64,000 nucleotides of DNA from Microbacterium ureisolvens (GTDB taxonomy: Bacteria > Actinomycetota > Actinomycetes > Actinomycetales > Microbacteriaceae): positions 1 through 64,000 of the forward strand of contig NZ_JADIJE010000014.1 in NCBI RefSeq assembly GCF_015278315.1. Direction: 5' to 3'. This document shows, piece after piece, positions 1 through 8,830 of this stretch. Position 1 is the first letter of the stretch, and the number at the start of each line of letters is the position of its first letter. The position numbers were made by a program, and so were the translations under genes. The notes beneath the pieces are model-generated. The model saw only the letters and a list, made by a program, of their open reading frames with translations. It was not told the DNA's origin and did not search any database.

Positions 1-2
1 CC

Positions 3-764
3 GACCTGTGGGCCGCGGCCGGCGCGGCGATCGCGGTGGCGATCGCGGTCGCGGCGCTGCGCGCGAGCGCATCGCGACGGGTCGCGGTCACCGTGGGCGC
101 GGGCCTGGCCGCTGCCGCCGTGCTGTTCGCGGCGGCTGAGCTCCTCCTGCTCGCCTCGGCGAGCGGGTTCGAGGAGCTGCGCACCGTGCTCACCATGAGC
201 CTCTTGTCGGCGGCTGCGTACGTCGGCGCCGTCGCGCGGACGCGCCTGGGTGCGGCCCCGGCCGTCGTGGTCGCGATCGCGGCGGGGGTCTTCGGCGTGC
301 TGGCCTTCTTCGTGATGGGCGTCACGCCGGTCGAGCTCGTGACCGTGCCGGCCGCGCTCGCGGGGCTCGCGTACGGCGCCCGGGCGCTCGCGCTCCGGCC
401 CGAGTCCCGCACCTGGCCCGCCCTCGGTCCCTGGCTCGGCCTCCTCCTGCTGCCGTCGCTCGCCTACGACTTCTTCGGCGAGGCGGAGCTGTGGCGGATC
501 GTCGCACTCGGCGTCGTCGCCGTCGGGCTCGTCATCGTCGGAGCGGCGCGCAAGCTGCAGGCGCCCCTCGTGCTCGGCTCGGCCGTCGTGCTCGTCCACG
601 GCATCGCGCAGCTGTGGCCGTGGATCTCGACGTCGTACGTCGCGGTGCCGTGGTGGCTGTGGCTCGGGATCGGCGGTGCCGTGCTGATCTTCATCGCCGC
701 GCGCTACGAGCGGCGCGTGAAGCAGCTCCGCGCCGCGATCACCGCCGTCACGTCGCTTCGCTGA
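3..764 (+). CDS. multi-pass membrane protein, C-terminal part (5' truncated by window edge)
   Basis: The reading frame is open from the first bases of the window, so this is the C-terminal portion of a longer protein. About 250 residues are visible and form roughly eight hydrophobic helices rich in Ala, Val and Leu, ending in a basic amphipathic tail (ARYERRVKQLRAAI). That ending, a last Trp/Gly-rich helix followed by YERR and a short coiled tail, is typical of very large actinobacterial integral membrane proteins of unknown function. No catalytic motif is visible. The stop overlaps the 3' end of the convergent glycosylase gene by 17 bases. Membrane protein is secure; the function is unknown. 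Confidence 0.7.
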   Translation, partial: DLWAAAGAAIAVAIAVAALRASASRRVAVTVGAGLAAAAVLFAAAELLLLASASGFEELRTVLTMSLLSAAAYVGAVARTRLGAAPAVVVAIAAGVFGVLAFFVMGVTPVELVTVPAALAGLAYGARALALRPESRTWPALGPWLGLLLLPSLAYDFFGEAELWRIVALGVVAVGLVIVGAARKLQAPLVLGSAVVLVHGIAQLWPWISTSYVAVPWWLWLGIGGAVLIFIAARYERRVKQLRAAITAVTSLR

Positions 765-1425
765 GCTCGCGCGCGCCGCGCCCCCAGCGGAAGGGCGACA
801 CCGTCGGGTCGCCGGGGATCCAATATCGCCACGGGAACGCGGCGGTGCCGGCCACCCCGGCCACCCCGACGCGCGGGCCCGACGCGATCTCCGCGAGCGG
901 GTCGATGAGCAGCTCGAGGCGCGCCTTGGCGCCGTGACGGGGGAGTCCCGCGATCGCGTCGATGCCGTCGTGGAACGGATGCCGCAGCCCCACCGCGTCG
1001 CCCAGCCGGCCGGGTCCGCGAGCGAGGTCGCGCGGCGTGCGCGCCGCCGGTCGGCGCCGGGTCGCGGCATCCGTCCCCTCGATCACCTGGCCCGCACGCA
1101 GCAGGATTCCGCCGGCGACGCCGTCGGGACCGCACACGACGTTCACGCACGAATGGATGCCGTGACTCAGGTAGACGTACAGGTGCCCGGGTTCGCCCCA
1201 CATGGTGGCGTTGCGCGCCGTCGGTCCCATGCGCGCGTGGGATCCCGGATCCGGCAGCGCGCCGGTGCCGCGGCCGTGGTACGCCTCGACCTCGGTGAGC
1301 CGCACGACCACCTTCTCGCCCTCGACGACGGTGGTGAGCCTCGCGCCGAGCAGCGACGGCGCGACATCGGCGGGAAGCGCGCGCAGATCGCCGCGGGTCG
1401 CCGCCCTCCACCGGTCCCGCACCAT
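748..1425 (-). CDS. mpg: 3-methyladenine DNA glycosylase (AAG/MPG family)
   Basis: This 225-residue protein has the length and fold markers of the alkyladenine DNA glycosylase family, monofunctional enzymes that excise 3-methyladenine and other alkylated purines in base-excision repair. Visible hallmarks are TEVEAYHG near residue 45, which carries the catalytic glutamate, the conserved block HARMGPTARN followed by MWGEPGHLYVYLSHGIH near residues 65-92, and a C-terminal block ending in PFRWG. The ATG at 1425 is preceded only by weak Shine-Dalgarno-like bases. It is a single gene, convergent with the membrane protein and divergent from the MFS pump 74 bases away. The assignment rests on family motifs and is strong. 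Confidence 0.9.
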   Translation of the reverse strand: MVRDRWRAATRGDLRALPADVAPSLLGARLTTVVEGEKVVVRLTEVEAYHGRGTGALPDPGSHARMGPTARNATMWGEPGHLYVYLSHGIHSCVNVVCGPDGVAGGILLRAGQVIEGTDAATRRRPAARTPRDLARGPGRLGDAVGLRHPFHDGIDAIAGLPRHGAKARLELLIDPLAEIASGPRVGVAGVAGTAAFPWRYWIPGDPTVSPFRWGRGARELSEAT

Positions 1426-1498
1426 GCGGCGAGTCTACGTCCGCGCGTCGGGCGTCACGATCGTGGTCGCCGCCCGCCCGGCCCGCTACTGTTCCCGC

Positions 1499-3139
1499 AT
1501 GGGGAAGTGGTTCGTGCTCATCCTGCTGAGCGTGTCGCAGTTCATCATGGTGCTCGACAGCACGGTCATGAACGTCTCGATCTCGACCGTGGCGCATGAC
1601 CTCGGCACCGACATCTCGGGCATGCAGGCGGCGATCACGTTCTACGCGCTCACGATGGCGGCGTTCATGCTCACCGGCGGCAAGCTCGGCGACCGGTGGG
1701 GCCGGAGCCTCGCCTTCCGCATCGGCTCGGTGGTCTACGGCATCGGGTCGCTCACGACCGCGCTGAGTCCCAATCTCACCGTCCTCATGTTCGGGTGGTC
1801 GCTCGTGGAGGGTCTCGGCGCCGTCCTGGTGATCCCCGCGATCGCTGCCCTCGCCGCCATCAACTACGAGGGGCGCGCCCGCGTGGTCGCCTTCGCCGTG
1901 CTCGGCGCCGTCACCGGCGGGGCCGCGGCGGCCGGACCCCTCATCGGCGGCCTCGTCACCACCTACTCGTCGTGGCGGTACGTCTTCGTCGCCGAGGCGG
2001 TCGTGATGACCCTCGTGCTCATCGTGTCGGGGCGCATCAAGGACGTGCCCGGCGACCGCAAGCTGCGCATCGACCTCGTGAGCGTGGTGCTCTCGGCGCT
2101 GGGCCTGGCACTCCTCGTGTACGGCATCCTGCAGTCCAAGACCTGGGGCTGGTTCGTGCCGCTGGATCCGCCCGTCATCGGCGGGCAGCCCTTCGCACCG
2201 CTCGGCGTCTCACCGGTGGCGTACCTCATCCTCCTGTCGATCGTCGTGCTGTGGCTGTTCGTGAGGCGCCAGCAGCACCTCGAGCGCACGGGCGGCGTGC
2301 CGCTGCTCAAGGTCAGCCTGCTGCGCATCCCCGCACTGCGCAGCGGCCTCACGATGTTCATGGCGCAGTACTTCGCGATCGCAGCGCTGTTCTTCGTCAT
2401 CCCGGTGTACCTGCAGACGATCCTGGGCTTCGACGCGCTGCAGACCGGCCTGAAGATCCTGCCGCTGTCGATCGGCCTCATCCTCTTCTCGATGCTCGGG
2501 TCGCGCCTGTCGACGGTGCGCTCCGCCCAGAACATCGGCCGCATCGGGCAGCTGACGCTGGGCCTCGGCGTGCTCGTCGTCTTCGTGGCCGTGCAGCCGG
2601 AGCTCGCCGACTGGGCCTTCGCCGCCGGCATGTTCGTGGTGGGCGCCGGCTTCGGCCTCCTCGCCTCGCAGCTCGGGAACGTCAACATGTCGGCGGTGGA
2701 CCAGTCCGACACGTCGGAGGTCGGGGGCCTTCAGGGCACCTTCCAGAACCTCGGCTCGTCGTTCGGCACGGCGATCGTGGGATCGGTGTTCATCCTGCTG
2801 CTCACCTCGAGCTTCACCGCTGCGGTGCAGCAGAGCGAGAGCCTGCCCACCGACATCCGCGACCAGGTCGTCGCCGTCGCCTCGAAGGGTGCGCCGATCA
2901 TCTCGCAGGATCAGGCGGAGCAGATCCTGCAGGATGCCGGCGCCGACGACGAGTCCGCCGCCGAGATCGCCCAGCTCTACGCCGACACGCAGGTCGAGTC
3001 GCTGCGCCAGTCACTGTTCCTCGTGTTCGCCCTCACTGTGCTCGGGCTGCTGCTGTCGGCCGGCCTGCCGTCGAGGATCCCCGAGCCCGCCGAGCAGCCG
3101 CAGGCTCCGGCATCCGCCCCGCCCCCTCCTCGCGACTGA
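1499..3139 (+). CDS. MFS transporter, DHA2 (14-helix) drug efflux family
   Basis: A 546-residue protein predicted to have about 14 transmembrane helices, as in EmrB/QacA-type proton-coupled drug exporters. The N-terminus reads MGKWFVLILLSVSQFIMVLD, and the acidic residue in helix 1 (VLDSTVMNVS) followed by the motif A region GGKLGDRWGR near residue 60 are classic for DHA2. A longer upstream extension is open but lacks a membrane-protein start. The ATG at 1499 places helix 1 correctly. The C-terminal tail is rich in Pro and Ala and cytoplasmic. The substrate cannot be read from the sequence. No regulator is adjacent. Confidence 0.9.
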   Translation: MGKWFVLILLSVSQFIMVLDSTVMNVSISTVAHDLGTDISGMQAAITFYALTMAAFMLTGGKLGDRWGRSLAFRIGSVVYGIGSLTTALSPNLTVLMFGWSLVEGLGAVLVIPAIAALAAINYEGRARVVAFAVLGAVTGGAAAAGPLIGGLVTTYSSWRYVFVAEAVVMTLVLIVSGRIKDVPGDRKLRIDLVSVVLSALGLALLVYGILQSKTWGWFVPLDPPVIGGQPFAPLGVSPVAYLILLSIVVLWLFVRRQQHLERTGGVPLLKVSLLRIPALRSGLTMFMAQYFAIAALFFVIPVYLQTILGFDALQTGLKILPLSIGLILFSMLGSRLSTVRSAQNIGRIGQLTLGLGVLVVFVAVQPELADWAFAAGMFVVGAGFGLLASQLGNVNMSAVDQSDTSEVGGLQGTFQNLGSSFGTAIVGSVFILLLTSSFTAAVQQSESLPTDIRDQVVAVASKGAPIISQDQAEQILQDAGADDESAAEIAQLYADTQVESLRQSLFLVFALTVLGLLLSAGLPSRIPEPAEQPQAPASAPPPPRD

Positions 3140-3259
3140 CCCGGCCCGCTCGCGCGTCGCGCCGCGCCACGGCCCGCCGCTCTCGTGTCCCGTCGCGGGC
3201 CGGCGCACCCGTGCCCCGTCGCCTGCCGGCCGTCCCGTTGCCTCCCCCCTCACCGTTGC

Positions 3260-3337
3260 CGAGAAACCGCGACCTCGACGAGCGACCATGACGTCGACGC
3301 CGAGAACATGGTCGTTCGACGACACCGCGGTTTCTCG
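3260..3337. repeat. nested intergenic inverted repeat
   Basis: The outer arms CGAGAAACCGCG (3260-3271) and CGCGGTTTCTCG (3326-3337) are perfect inverse complements over 12 bases. Nested inside them, CGACCATG (3283-3290) and CATGGTCG (3307-3314) form a second perfect 8-base pair. The element lies between the stop of the MFS gene and the stop of the convergent gene at 3402, so it could act as a bidirectional terminator. The long asymmetric spacers are unlike the compact terminators elsewhere here, so a repeat element or protein-binding site is also possible. Confidence 0.6.
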
Positions 3338-3401
3338 ACGGAAAGGAGGGACGGGCGGGACGGGAGGAGGGAGGGACGGATGCCGCGAAGCGGCGCGGGC
3401 G

Positions 3402-4841
3402 CTAGCGCGGGGGCACCTGGCACCACGAGATCGAGGCGCCGTTGAGCGCGATCACCTGGTCGCCGCTCTCCGACTCGAGGACGCGCGTCTCAGGGCGCTC
3501 GGGAAGGGGGAGCTGGTAGGTGTCGTATGCATTGGTCACGGCATCCGGCGCCACCGTCAGCGCGACGTAGCGGGCGCTGGGTGACACGCAGACCTGGATG
3601 ACGGCATCCGTGTCGGCGATCTCGGTGAGGATGGTGGTCGCCCCGTCGGCCGCGACGCGCGACACCGACGTGCGTCCGGTCGGCAGGCCGTCGCCAGCCA
3701 GCACCGCCGCGGTGCGGATCGTCGATCCGTCCGGAAGCGGGGTGACCGATGTCGTGCCGCCCAGGTCGACCTCGGGTGCCACGAGCGGGGCCTCGCTCGC
3801 GTCGGTGAGATCGATGACGGAGGCCTGCTCGAGGCGGTCGACGACGGCCTCGCTCGACCCGCGGGCGATGCCGTCGATGCCGATGGCGTCGCCCAGCGCC
3901 GTCGCGCCGGTGCCGGCATCGGGTCCGGTCAGCAGCAGCGAGCCGTCGAACGACAGCAGCAGCATGCTGTCGGTGTCGGGCACGAAGCGCCACTCGGCGA
4001 CGCGCGGGTCGGCGCCCTCCACCTCGATCGCGACGGGCTCGGCGCCGGGGTCGCCGAGCGATGCCGTGTACAGGCGGCTCTCGCGGCCGGAGTCGGCGTC
4101 GAGCTCGGCGTCCGAGAACGTGTAGCCGATCCGCTCGCCGCGGTCGGCGCTCTGCAGGTTCGACACGTAGCCGTCGCCGGGGAGCGGCAGCTCGCGCGGA
4201 TCCTCGCCGTCGAGGTCGGTGACGATGAGCCCCGCCTCGTCGTCGTCGGTCCGCACCGACACGACGAGGTGCCGGCCCGTCGCGCGGAAGTCCTCGATGT
4301 GCGCGTGACGGAAGACCGGCACGGCGTGCTGGCCGGTGAGGTCGCTGCGGTAGATCAGGTCGCCGTCATCGGTGTCGCGCTGGAGCAGGTACACCTCGGC
4401 CGGCGGCGTGCGGAAGGTCTCGGTGATGGTCGCCGGCGGGCCGCCGCCGAGCGACGCGACGTCGTCGATCGTCACGGTGTAGTCGGTGTCGTCCCACAGC
4501 GGCAGCGTGAACCGCACGCCGACGCTGCGGCCCGACGTGTCGACCGCGAAGGGCGTGGCGGGCGTCACGGTGACCTGGGAGGGGTCGACGTCGGCGAGCG
4601 ACTGGGTGGTGGTCACGATGAGACGGGAGCCGGATGCCGCGGCCGCCGCCTGCGGATCCACGTACACCTGCGTTACCCGTGGCCCCTGCGCCACCGTCGC
4701 GGCCGCACCCGCGAGCCCGAAGACCGCCAGCACCGCCGCCACGATCGCGAAGGTGCCGACGAAGGCGCGTCCCCGGCGTCGGCGCGCCCGCGCGCCCCGC
4801 GTGCCGGCGCCCGTCCCCGCGCCCGCGCGGTCAGTACTCAT
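3402..4841 (-). CDS. membrane-anchored beta-propeller-like envelope protein
   Basis: This is a 479-residue protein of unrecognised function. A basic, Arg-rich cytoplasmic start of about 25 residues is followed by one hydrophobic helix (residues 27-50), so it is likely anchored as a type II membrane protein with the rest outside. Residues 55-140 look like an Ig/fibronectin-type sandwich (LWDDTDYTVTIDDVA), as in bacterial Ig-like domains. The remainder contains repeated short strands with Asp-Gly turns (LLQRDTDDGDLIYRSDLTG, GLIVTDLDGEDPREL), like a PD40/WD40-type propeller. The ATG overlaps the stop of the upstream TIGR03943 gene by 11 bases, and GAGG lies at a good distance, so it is probably the last gene of the zinc-linked operon. 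Confidence 0.6.
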   Translation of the reverse strand: MSTDRAGAGTGAGTRGARARRRRGRAFVGTFAIVAAVLAVFGLAGAAATVAQGPRVTQVYVDPQAAAAASGSRLIVTTTQSLADVDPSQVTVTPATPFAVDTSGRSVGVRFTLPLWDDTDYTVTIDDVASLGGGPPATITETFRTPPAEVYLLQRDTDDGDLIYRSDLTGQHAVPVFRHAHIEDFRATGRHLVVSVRTDDDEAGLIVTDLDGEDPRELPLPGDGYVSNLQSADRGERIGYTFSDAELDADSGRESRLYTASLGDPGAEPVAIEVEGADPRVAEWRFVPDTDSMLLLSFDGSLLLTGPDAGTGATALGDAIGIDGIARGSSEAVVDRLEQASVIDLTDASEAPLVAPEVDLGGTTSVTPLPDGSTIRTAAVLAGDGLPTGRTSVSRVAADGATTILTEIADTDAVIQVCVSPSARYVALTVAPDAVTNAYDTYQLPLPERPETRVLESESGDQVIALNGASISWCQVPPR

Positions 4842-5616
4842 ACGGATCCTCGGGCTCGGAGATCTCCGCGACCGCGGCCGCGTCCACGACGAGCCGCCCG
4901 TCCGAGGACGAGCGCACCGTGCCCGTGATCGTGACCCACTGCCCCGTGCTGGGCGCGCCGTCCGCCGCCATGACGGGCAGGCTCGCCGGCTGTGCGTCGA
5001 TCACGCAGTGCGTGATCACGAGTCTCGTGAGGTCGAAGGATCCGTCCTCGCCCGGCGTGACGAAGCCGGTCAGTTCGACGGCATCGCCGTCGAACGCGTC
5101 GGGGTTGGTCGCGGTCGCGAACACGGTCGCCCACTCGCCGACTCCGAACGACGCGGTGTCGCCGGTCGAGGCGAGCTGTATGGTGTCGGCGCCCCCGAAG
5201 AGCGGCGTCGCCCCGACGTCGCGCGACATCGCCAGCTCCGCGCTGAGCGACGCGGGGGGCAGCACGAGGGTCAGCACCACGACGCCCGAAGCTGCGACCC
5301 CGCCGACCAGCGTGGCCGCGACGGCGACGGGGTGCGGGGCGTGGTGGTCGTGGTCTTGCGTTCCGTCCTGAGCATCCGGGGCGGGCCCGGAGCCGTGGTC
5401 GTGGCCGTGGTCGGCCTCGGCGCCGAGCGGCAGTGCGAAGGATGCGATCGTGCCGACGAGCACGAGCACCGCCATCGAGACGGCGAACCACGTCGAGTCC
5501 GGGTTGATGTAGAGCCCCAGCTGCCCCGTGATCGCCAGCGAGATCGTGACGACGGCCAGCACCGCGGCCAGGCCCACCCCGAGCCACCGCGTTCCGACGA
5601 ATCCCGCATTACGCAA
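4831..5616 (-). CDS. TIGR03943 (YcgQ-like) permease-partner protein
   Basis: A 261-residue protein with two or three N-terminal helices (residues 8-60), a His/Asp-rich linker (ADHGHDHGSG), another helix near residue 110, and a globular extracellular C-terminus with ITHCVIDAQP near residue 205. This is the layout of the TIGR03943/YcgQ family (DUF1980). Members sit beside YcgR-like permeases and often belong to Zur regulons; that link is known, but the biochemical role is not. The His-rich linker fits metal handling. The only start giving the complete first helix is TTG at 5616, which overlaps the permease stop by 8 bases. A GTG further in would cut into the first helix. Confidence 0.75.
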   Translation of the reverse strand: MRNAGFVGTRWLGVGLAAVLAVVTISLAITGQLGLYINPDSTWFAVSMAVLVLVGTIASFALPLGAEADHGHDHGSGPAPDAQDGTQDHDHHAPHPVAVAATLVGGVAASGVVVLTLVLPPASLSAELAMSRDVGATPLFGGADTIQLASTGDTASFGVGEWATVFATATNPDAFDGDAVELTGFVTPGEDGSFDLTRLVITHCVIDAQPASLPVMAADGAPSTGQWVTITGTVRSSSDGRLVVDAAAVAEISEPEDPYEY

Positions 5617-6689
5617 GGAGGTTCACCGCCGTCCCGATCGCGAAGGCCGACAGCACCACGACGACGACGATGCCGCCGAGCGTGCGCCACGTGAACGTGG
5701 TGCGCATGAGCGCGAGCATCTTGACGTCGACGAGAGGTCCGACGAGGAGGAACGCCACGATCGACCCGGGCGTGAAGGTCGAGGCGAACGACAGCGCGAA
5801 GAAGGCGTCGACGTTCGAGCAGATCGCCACCACCATCGCGAGCGCCATCATGGCGACGATCGACAGCGCCGGGTTCGACCCGATCGCCAGCAGCGCGTCG
5901 CGGGGGATCAGCACCTGCACCGCTCCAGCGAGGGCCGACCCGATGACGAGGGCCGGCATCACCGCGCGCAGCTCGATCACGAACTGGGCGAGCGTGCGGC
6001 GCCACTTGCCGCCCGGTTCGTGCAGCACGAGCTCGCACGTGTCGCGGAAGCGGTCGGTCAGCAGTGCGTCGGGGGACGGATGCCGCGAATACAGCCATCC
6101 GATGAGGTTGGCGATCAGGTACCCGCCGAGGATGCGCGCGACGAGGATGCCGTCACTGAACCCGAACGCCTGGTGCGTCGTGATGATCACGATGGGGTTC
6201 ACGATCGGCGCCGCGATGAGGAAGGTCAGCGTCTCGGGCACCGAGAATCCGCGCATCAGCAGTCCGCGGGCGAACGGCACATTGCCGCACTCGCACACCG
6301 GCACGAGCATCCCGAGGAGCGACAGCACCGCGCGGCGTGCCCACGCGGCGCGCGGCATCCATCGCTCGATGACGCCCGGCGGCACCCAGACCTGCACGAC
6401 GATCGACAGCACCACGCCGAGCGCCACGAACGGCAGCGACTCGATGAGCACGCTGATCGCGAGGGTCAGGCCGTCCTGCGCGCGCGTGGAGAGGGGAGCG
6501 GGGAACAGTGCCGGCGCGAGCCAGTCAATGAGGAAGAGCCCGGCCACGACGATGACCCCGACGCCGATCCACAGCAGGGCTCGCGCCTGCGGCGTCGGCT
6601 CGAGCCGTGCGGTGGCCGGCTCGTAGGGCTGCCGCGACGAACCCGAGGATGTTCGCTGCGACGCGCGCGTTGCGGGATCAGTCCGCGTC
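5609..6689 (-). CDS. YcgR-like (DUF318) permease
   Basis: A predicted permease of about 359 residues with eight to ten helices. The signature MLVPVCECGNVPFARGLLMRG lies about a third of the way in. The Cys-Glu-Cys-Gly-Asn element is the hallmark of the ArsP/YcgR (DUF318) superfamily, whose ArsP branch moves organoarsenicals and whose YcgR branch is linked to zinc limitation. A second conserved CSNVDAFFALS element occurs near the C-terminus. The frame is open to a GTG at 6760, but that start would bury 83 bases in zur. The GTG at 6689 gives a 12-base overlap with the zur stop and is preferred. It is coupled downstream to its TIGR03943 partner. Confidence 0.8.
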
Positions 6690-7091
6690 ACGCTCGGCGT
6701 CCCGGGCGGCGGCGCACGACCCGCAGAGCCCGAAGATGTCGACGACGTGCTCGGCGTCACGGAATCCGTGGCGCTCGGCGGTGCGCTTCGCCCACTGCTC
6801 GACGTCCGTCGCCTCGATCTCGACGGTCAGTCCGCAGGAGCGGCAGATCAGGTGGTGATGATGGCCGGTGCTGGCGCAGGCGCGGTAGAGCGCCTCGCCC
6901 TCGGGACTCTGCAGCGAATCGGCCTCGCCCTGCGCGGCGAGCCCCGCCAGCGCGCGGTACACCGTCGCAAGCCCGATGCCGGTGTTCTCGTCGCGCAGGG
7001 TGGCGTGCAGCGACTGCGCGCTGACGAATCCGCGGGCGTCCGACAGCGCTTCGCGCACGCGTTCGCGCTGCCACGTATTGCGCTGGGCCAT
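6678..7091 (-). CDS. zur: zinc uptake regulator Zur (Fur family)
   Basis: A 137-residue Fur-superfamily repressor. It has an N-terminal winged helix (TWQRERVREALSDARGFVSAQ, helix ending TVYRALAGL), a metal-sensing segment with GHHHHLICRSCG near residues 74-85, and a C-terminal CGSC giving the two CxxC pairs of the structural zinc site. The His cluster plus both CxxC pairs and the neighbouring znuACB genes favour Zur over Fur. It lies between the ABC transporter and the YcgR-like permease on the same strand, and the Zur-box-like palindrome ahead of znuA fits autoregulation of the locus. The zinc specificity is inferred from context. Confidence 0.88.
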   Translation of the reverse strand: MAQRNTWQRERVREALSDARGFVSAQSLHATLRDENTGIGLATVYRALAGLAAQGEADSLQSPEGEALYRACASTGHHHHLICRSCGLTVEIEATDVEQWAKRTAERHGFRDAEHVVDIFGLCGSCAAARDAERDAD

Positions 7092-7136
7092 GGTGGCGAG
7101 TCTACCGACGGGTCCTGAGCGTCGGCCGGGCGCCGG

Positions 7137-8000
7137 TCACGCCGCGACCCTCGTCACGCGGTCGCGACGGGCGCCGACGACGCGGCACACGAGGTAGATG
7201 ACGAACGAGATCGTGGTGATGTACGGGCTCACCGGCAGTGTGCCCATGATCGCGAGCAGGATGCCGCCCACCGCCGAGACGAACCCGAACAGGGCCGACA
7301 GCAGCGGCACCGACAGGGGACCCGACGCGATGCGCACCGCGGCCGCGGCCGGCGTGACCAGCAGCGCCATGACCAGCAGCGCCCCGATGATGTGCACGGC
7401 GACGGCGACGATGAGCCCCAGCAGCAGCATGAACCCGAGCGACACCGCGGTCGTCGGAACGCCGCGCGCCGCGGCGGACTGCGGGTCGAGCGAGTCGAAC
7501 CGCAGCGGACGCCAGATGAGCAGCAGGCCGACGAGCACGACGGCGCCGATGGCGATGAGCCAGCCGAGCTGGCCGGTCTGCACCGACACGATCTGCCCGG
7601 TGAGCAGGCTGAACCGGTTGGCGCTGCGGCCGTCGTAGAGCGAGAGGAACAGGATGCCGAGGCCGAGCCCGAAGGGCATCAGCACCCCGATGATGGAGTT
7701 GCGGTCGCGCGCCTTGGCGCCCAGCACGCCGATGAGCGCGGCCGCGATGAGCGATCCCACGATGGAGCCCGTGACGACGTCCCACCCGATGAGGAGCGCT
7801 GCCGCCGCGCCGGCGAACGACAGCTCGCTGATGCCGTGCACCGCGAAGGCCATGTCGCGCTGCATGACGAACACCCCGACCAGGCCGCCGACCAGCCCGA
7901 GCACGGCGCCCGCCCACACCGAGTTCGACACGAGTGCGAGGATCTCGCCGTAGAACGGCAGGCCGCCGAACATCGCGTCGGCGATGTCGTTCCAGTTCAT
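7137..8000 (-). CDS. znuB: zinc/manganese ABC transporter permease ZnuB
   Basis: A 287-residue polytopic protein of the ABC-3 (ZnuB/MntB) permease family with about eight helices. Family landmarks are MQRDMAFAVHGISELSFAGAAAALL near residue 45 and RPLRFDSLDPQSAAARGVP in the cytoplasmic loop that contacts the ATPase. The ATG at 8000 overlaps the stop of the ATPase gene as ATGA. A longer frame is open upstream, but it is the shadow of the ATPase gene. It forms the membrane channel for zinc delivered by the binding protein encoded two genes upstream. Confidence 0.9.
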   Translation of the reverse strand: MNWNDIADAMFGGLPFYGEILALVSNSVWAGAVLGLVGGLVGVFVMQRDMAFAVHGISELSFAGAAAALLIGWDVVTGSIVGSLIAAALIGVLGAKARDRNSIIGVLMPFGLGLGILFLSLYDGRSANRFSLLTGQIVSVQTGQLGWLIAIGAVVLVGLLLIWRPLRFDSLDPQSAAARGVPTTAVSLGFMLLLGLIVAVAVHIIGALLVMALLVTPAAAAVRIASGPLSVPLLSALFGFVSAVGGILLAIMGTLPVSPYITTISFVIYLVCRVVGARRDRVTRVAA

Positions 8001-8830
8001 TCGTGCGCCCCGTGGTCGTGATGGTGGTGGGATGCCTCGGCATCCGGCGCGCCGACGACCACGAGGCGGTCGCCGGCCCTCAGCACGAAGACGTGCGCGC
8101 CGTAGAGCGCCGTCAGCACGTCGGAGCGCAGCACCTCCTGCGGCGTTCCGAGCGTGAAGCGGCCGTTCGCGATGTAGAGGATCCGGTCGACCTTGCCCAG
8201 CAGCGGGTTGATGTCGTGGGTGACGAGGAGGACCGCGGCATCCTTCTCCCGGCGATGCCGGTCGATGAGCCCGATGACGGCCTGCTGGTTCGCGAGGTCG
8301 AGGCTCGTGAGCGGCTCGTCGCACAGCAGCAGCCGCGGATCGTCGGCCAGCGCCTGGCCGGCGCGCAGTCGCTGCTGCTCGCCCCCCGAGAGCATGCCCA
8401 CGGGGCGGTCGGCGAAGTCGGCCGCGCCGACCGCGTCGATCAGCGCGTCCACGCGCGCACGGTCGCCGCGCCGCGGGATCGGGAGGCCGAAGCGGTGGCC
8501 GTCCACGCCGAGCGTGACGAGATCGCGTCCGCGCAGCGACGTGTCGCGCGGCAGCGGGCGTGCCTGCGGGATGTAGCCGATGCTCCGGCTCCCCCGGCGC
8601 TCCACCGCGGTCCCCTCGACGGTGATCCGGCCCCGCGAGAGCGGTTCGAGCCCCAGGATCGCGCGCAACAGGGTCGTCTTGCCCGAGCCGCTGGGGCCGA
8701 GCACCGCGACCAGCTCGCCGGCGTGCACGTCCAGGTCGAGGCCCGCCCACAGCTCGCGGTCGCCGCGCAGCAGGGCGGCGTCGCGGATGCTGAGGATGAC
8801 GGGGCGAGAGCCCGGGGCGCCTGGCGTCAC
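7997..8830 (-). CDS. znuC: zinc/manganese ABC transporter ATP-binding protein ZnuC
   Basis: A 277-residue ATPase with Walker A GPSGSGKTT near residue 45, signature LSGGEQQRL near residue 143, Walker B LLLCDEP and switch histidine LLVTHD. It powers metal import with ZnuB. The chosen GTG at 8830 overlaps the znuA stop as GTGA. An upstream start would overlap znuA by about 45 bases and adds no conserved sequence. The last residues (SHHHHDHGAHE) are a His-rich tail not needed for ATPase function. With the His-rich loop of the binding protein, this suggests zinc buffering or sensing at the transporter. Confidence 0.9.
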   Translation of the reverse strand: MTPGAPGSRPVILSIRDAALLRGDRELWAGLDLDVHAGELVAVLGPSGSGKTTLLRAILGLEPLSRGRITVEGTAVERRGSRSIGYIPQARPLPRDTSLRGRDLVTLGVDGHRFGLPIPRRGDRARVDALIDAVGAADFADRPVGMLSGGEQQRLRAGQALADDPRLLLCDEPLTSLDLANQQAVIGLIDRHRREKDAAVLLVTHDINPLLGKVDRILYIANGRFTLGTPQEVLRSDVLTALYGAHVFVLRAGDRLVVVGAPDAEASHHHHDHGAHE

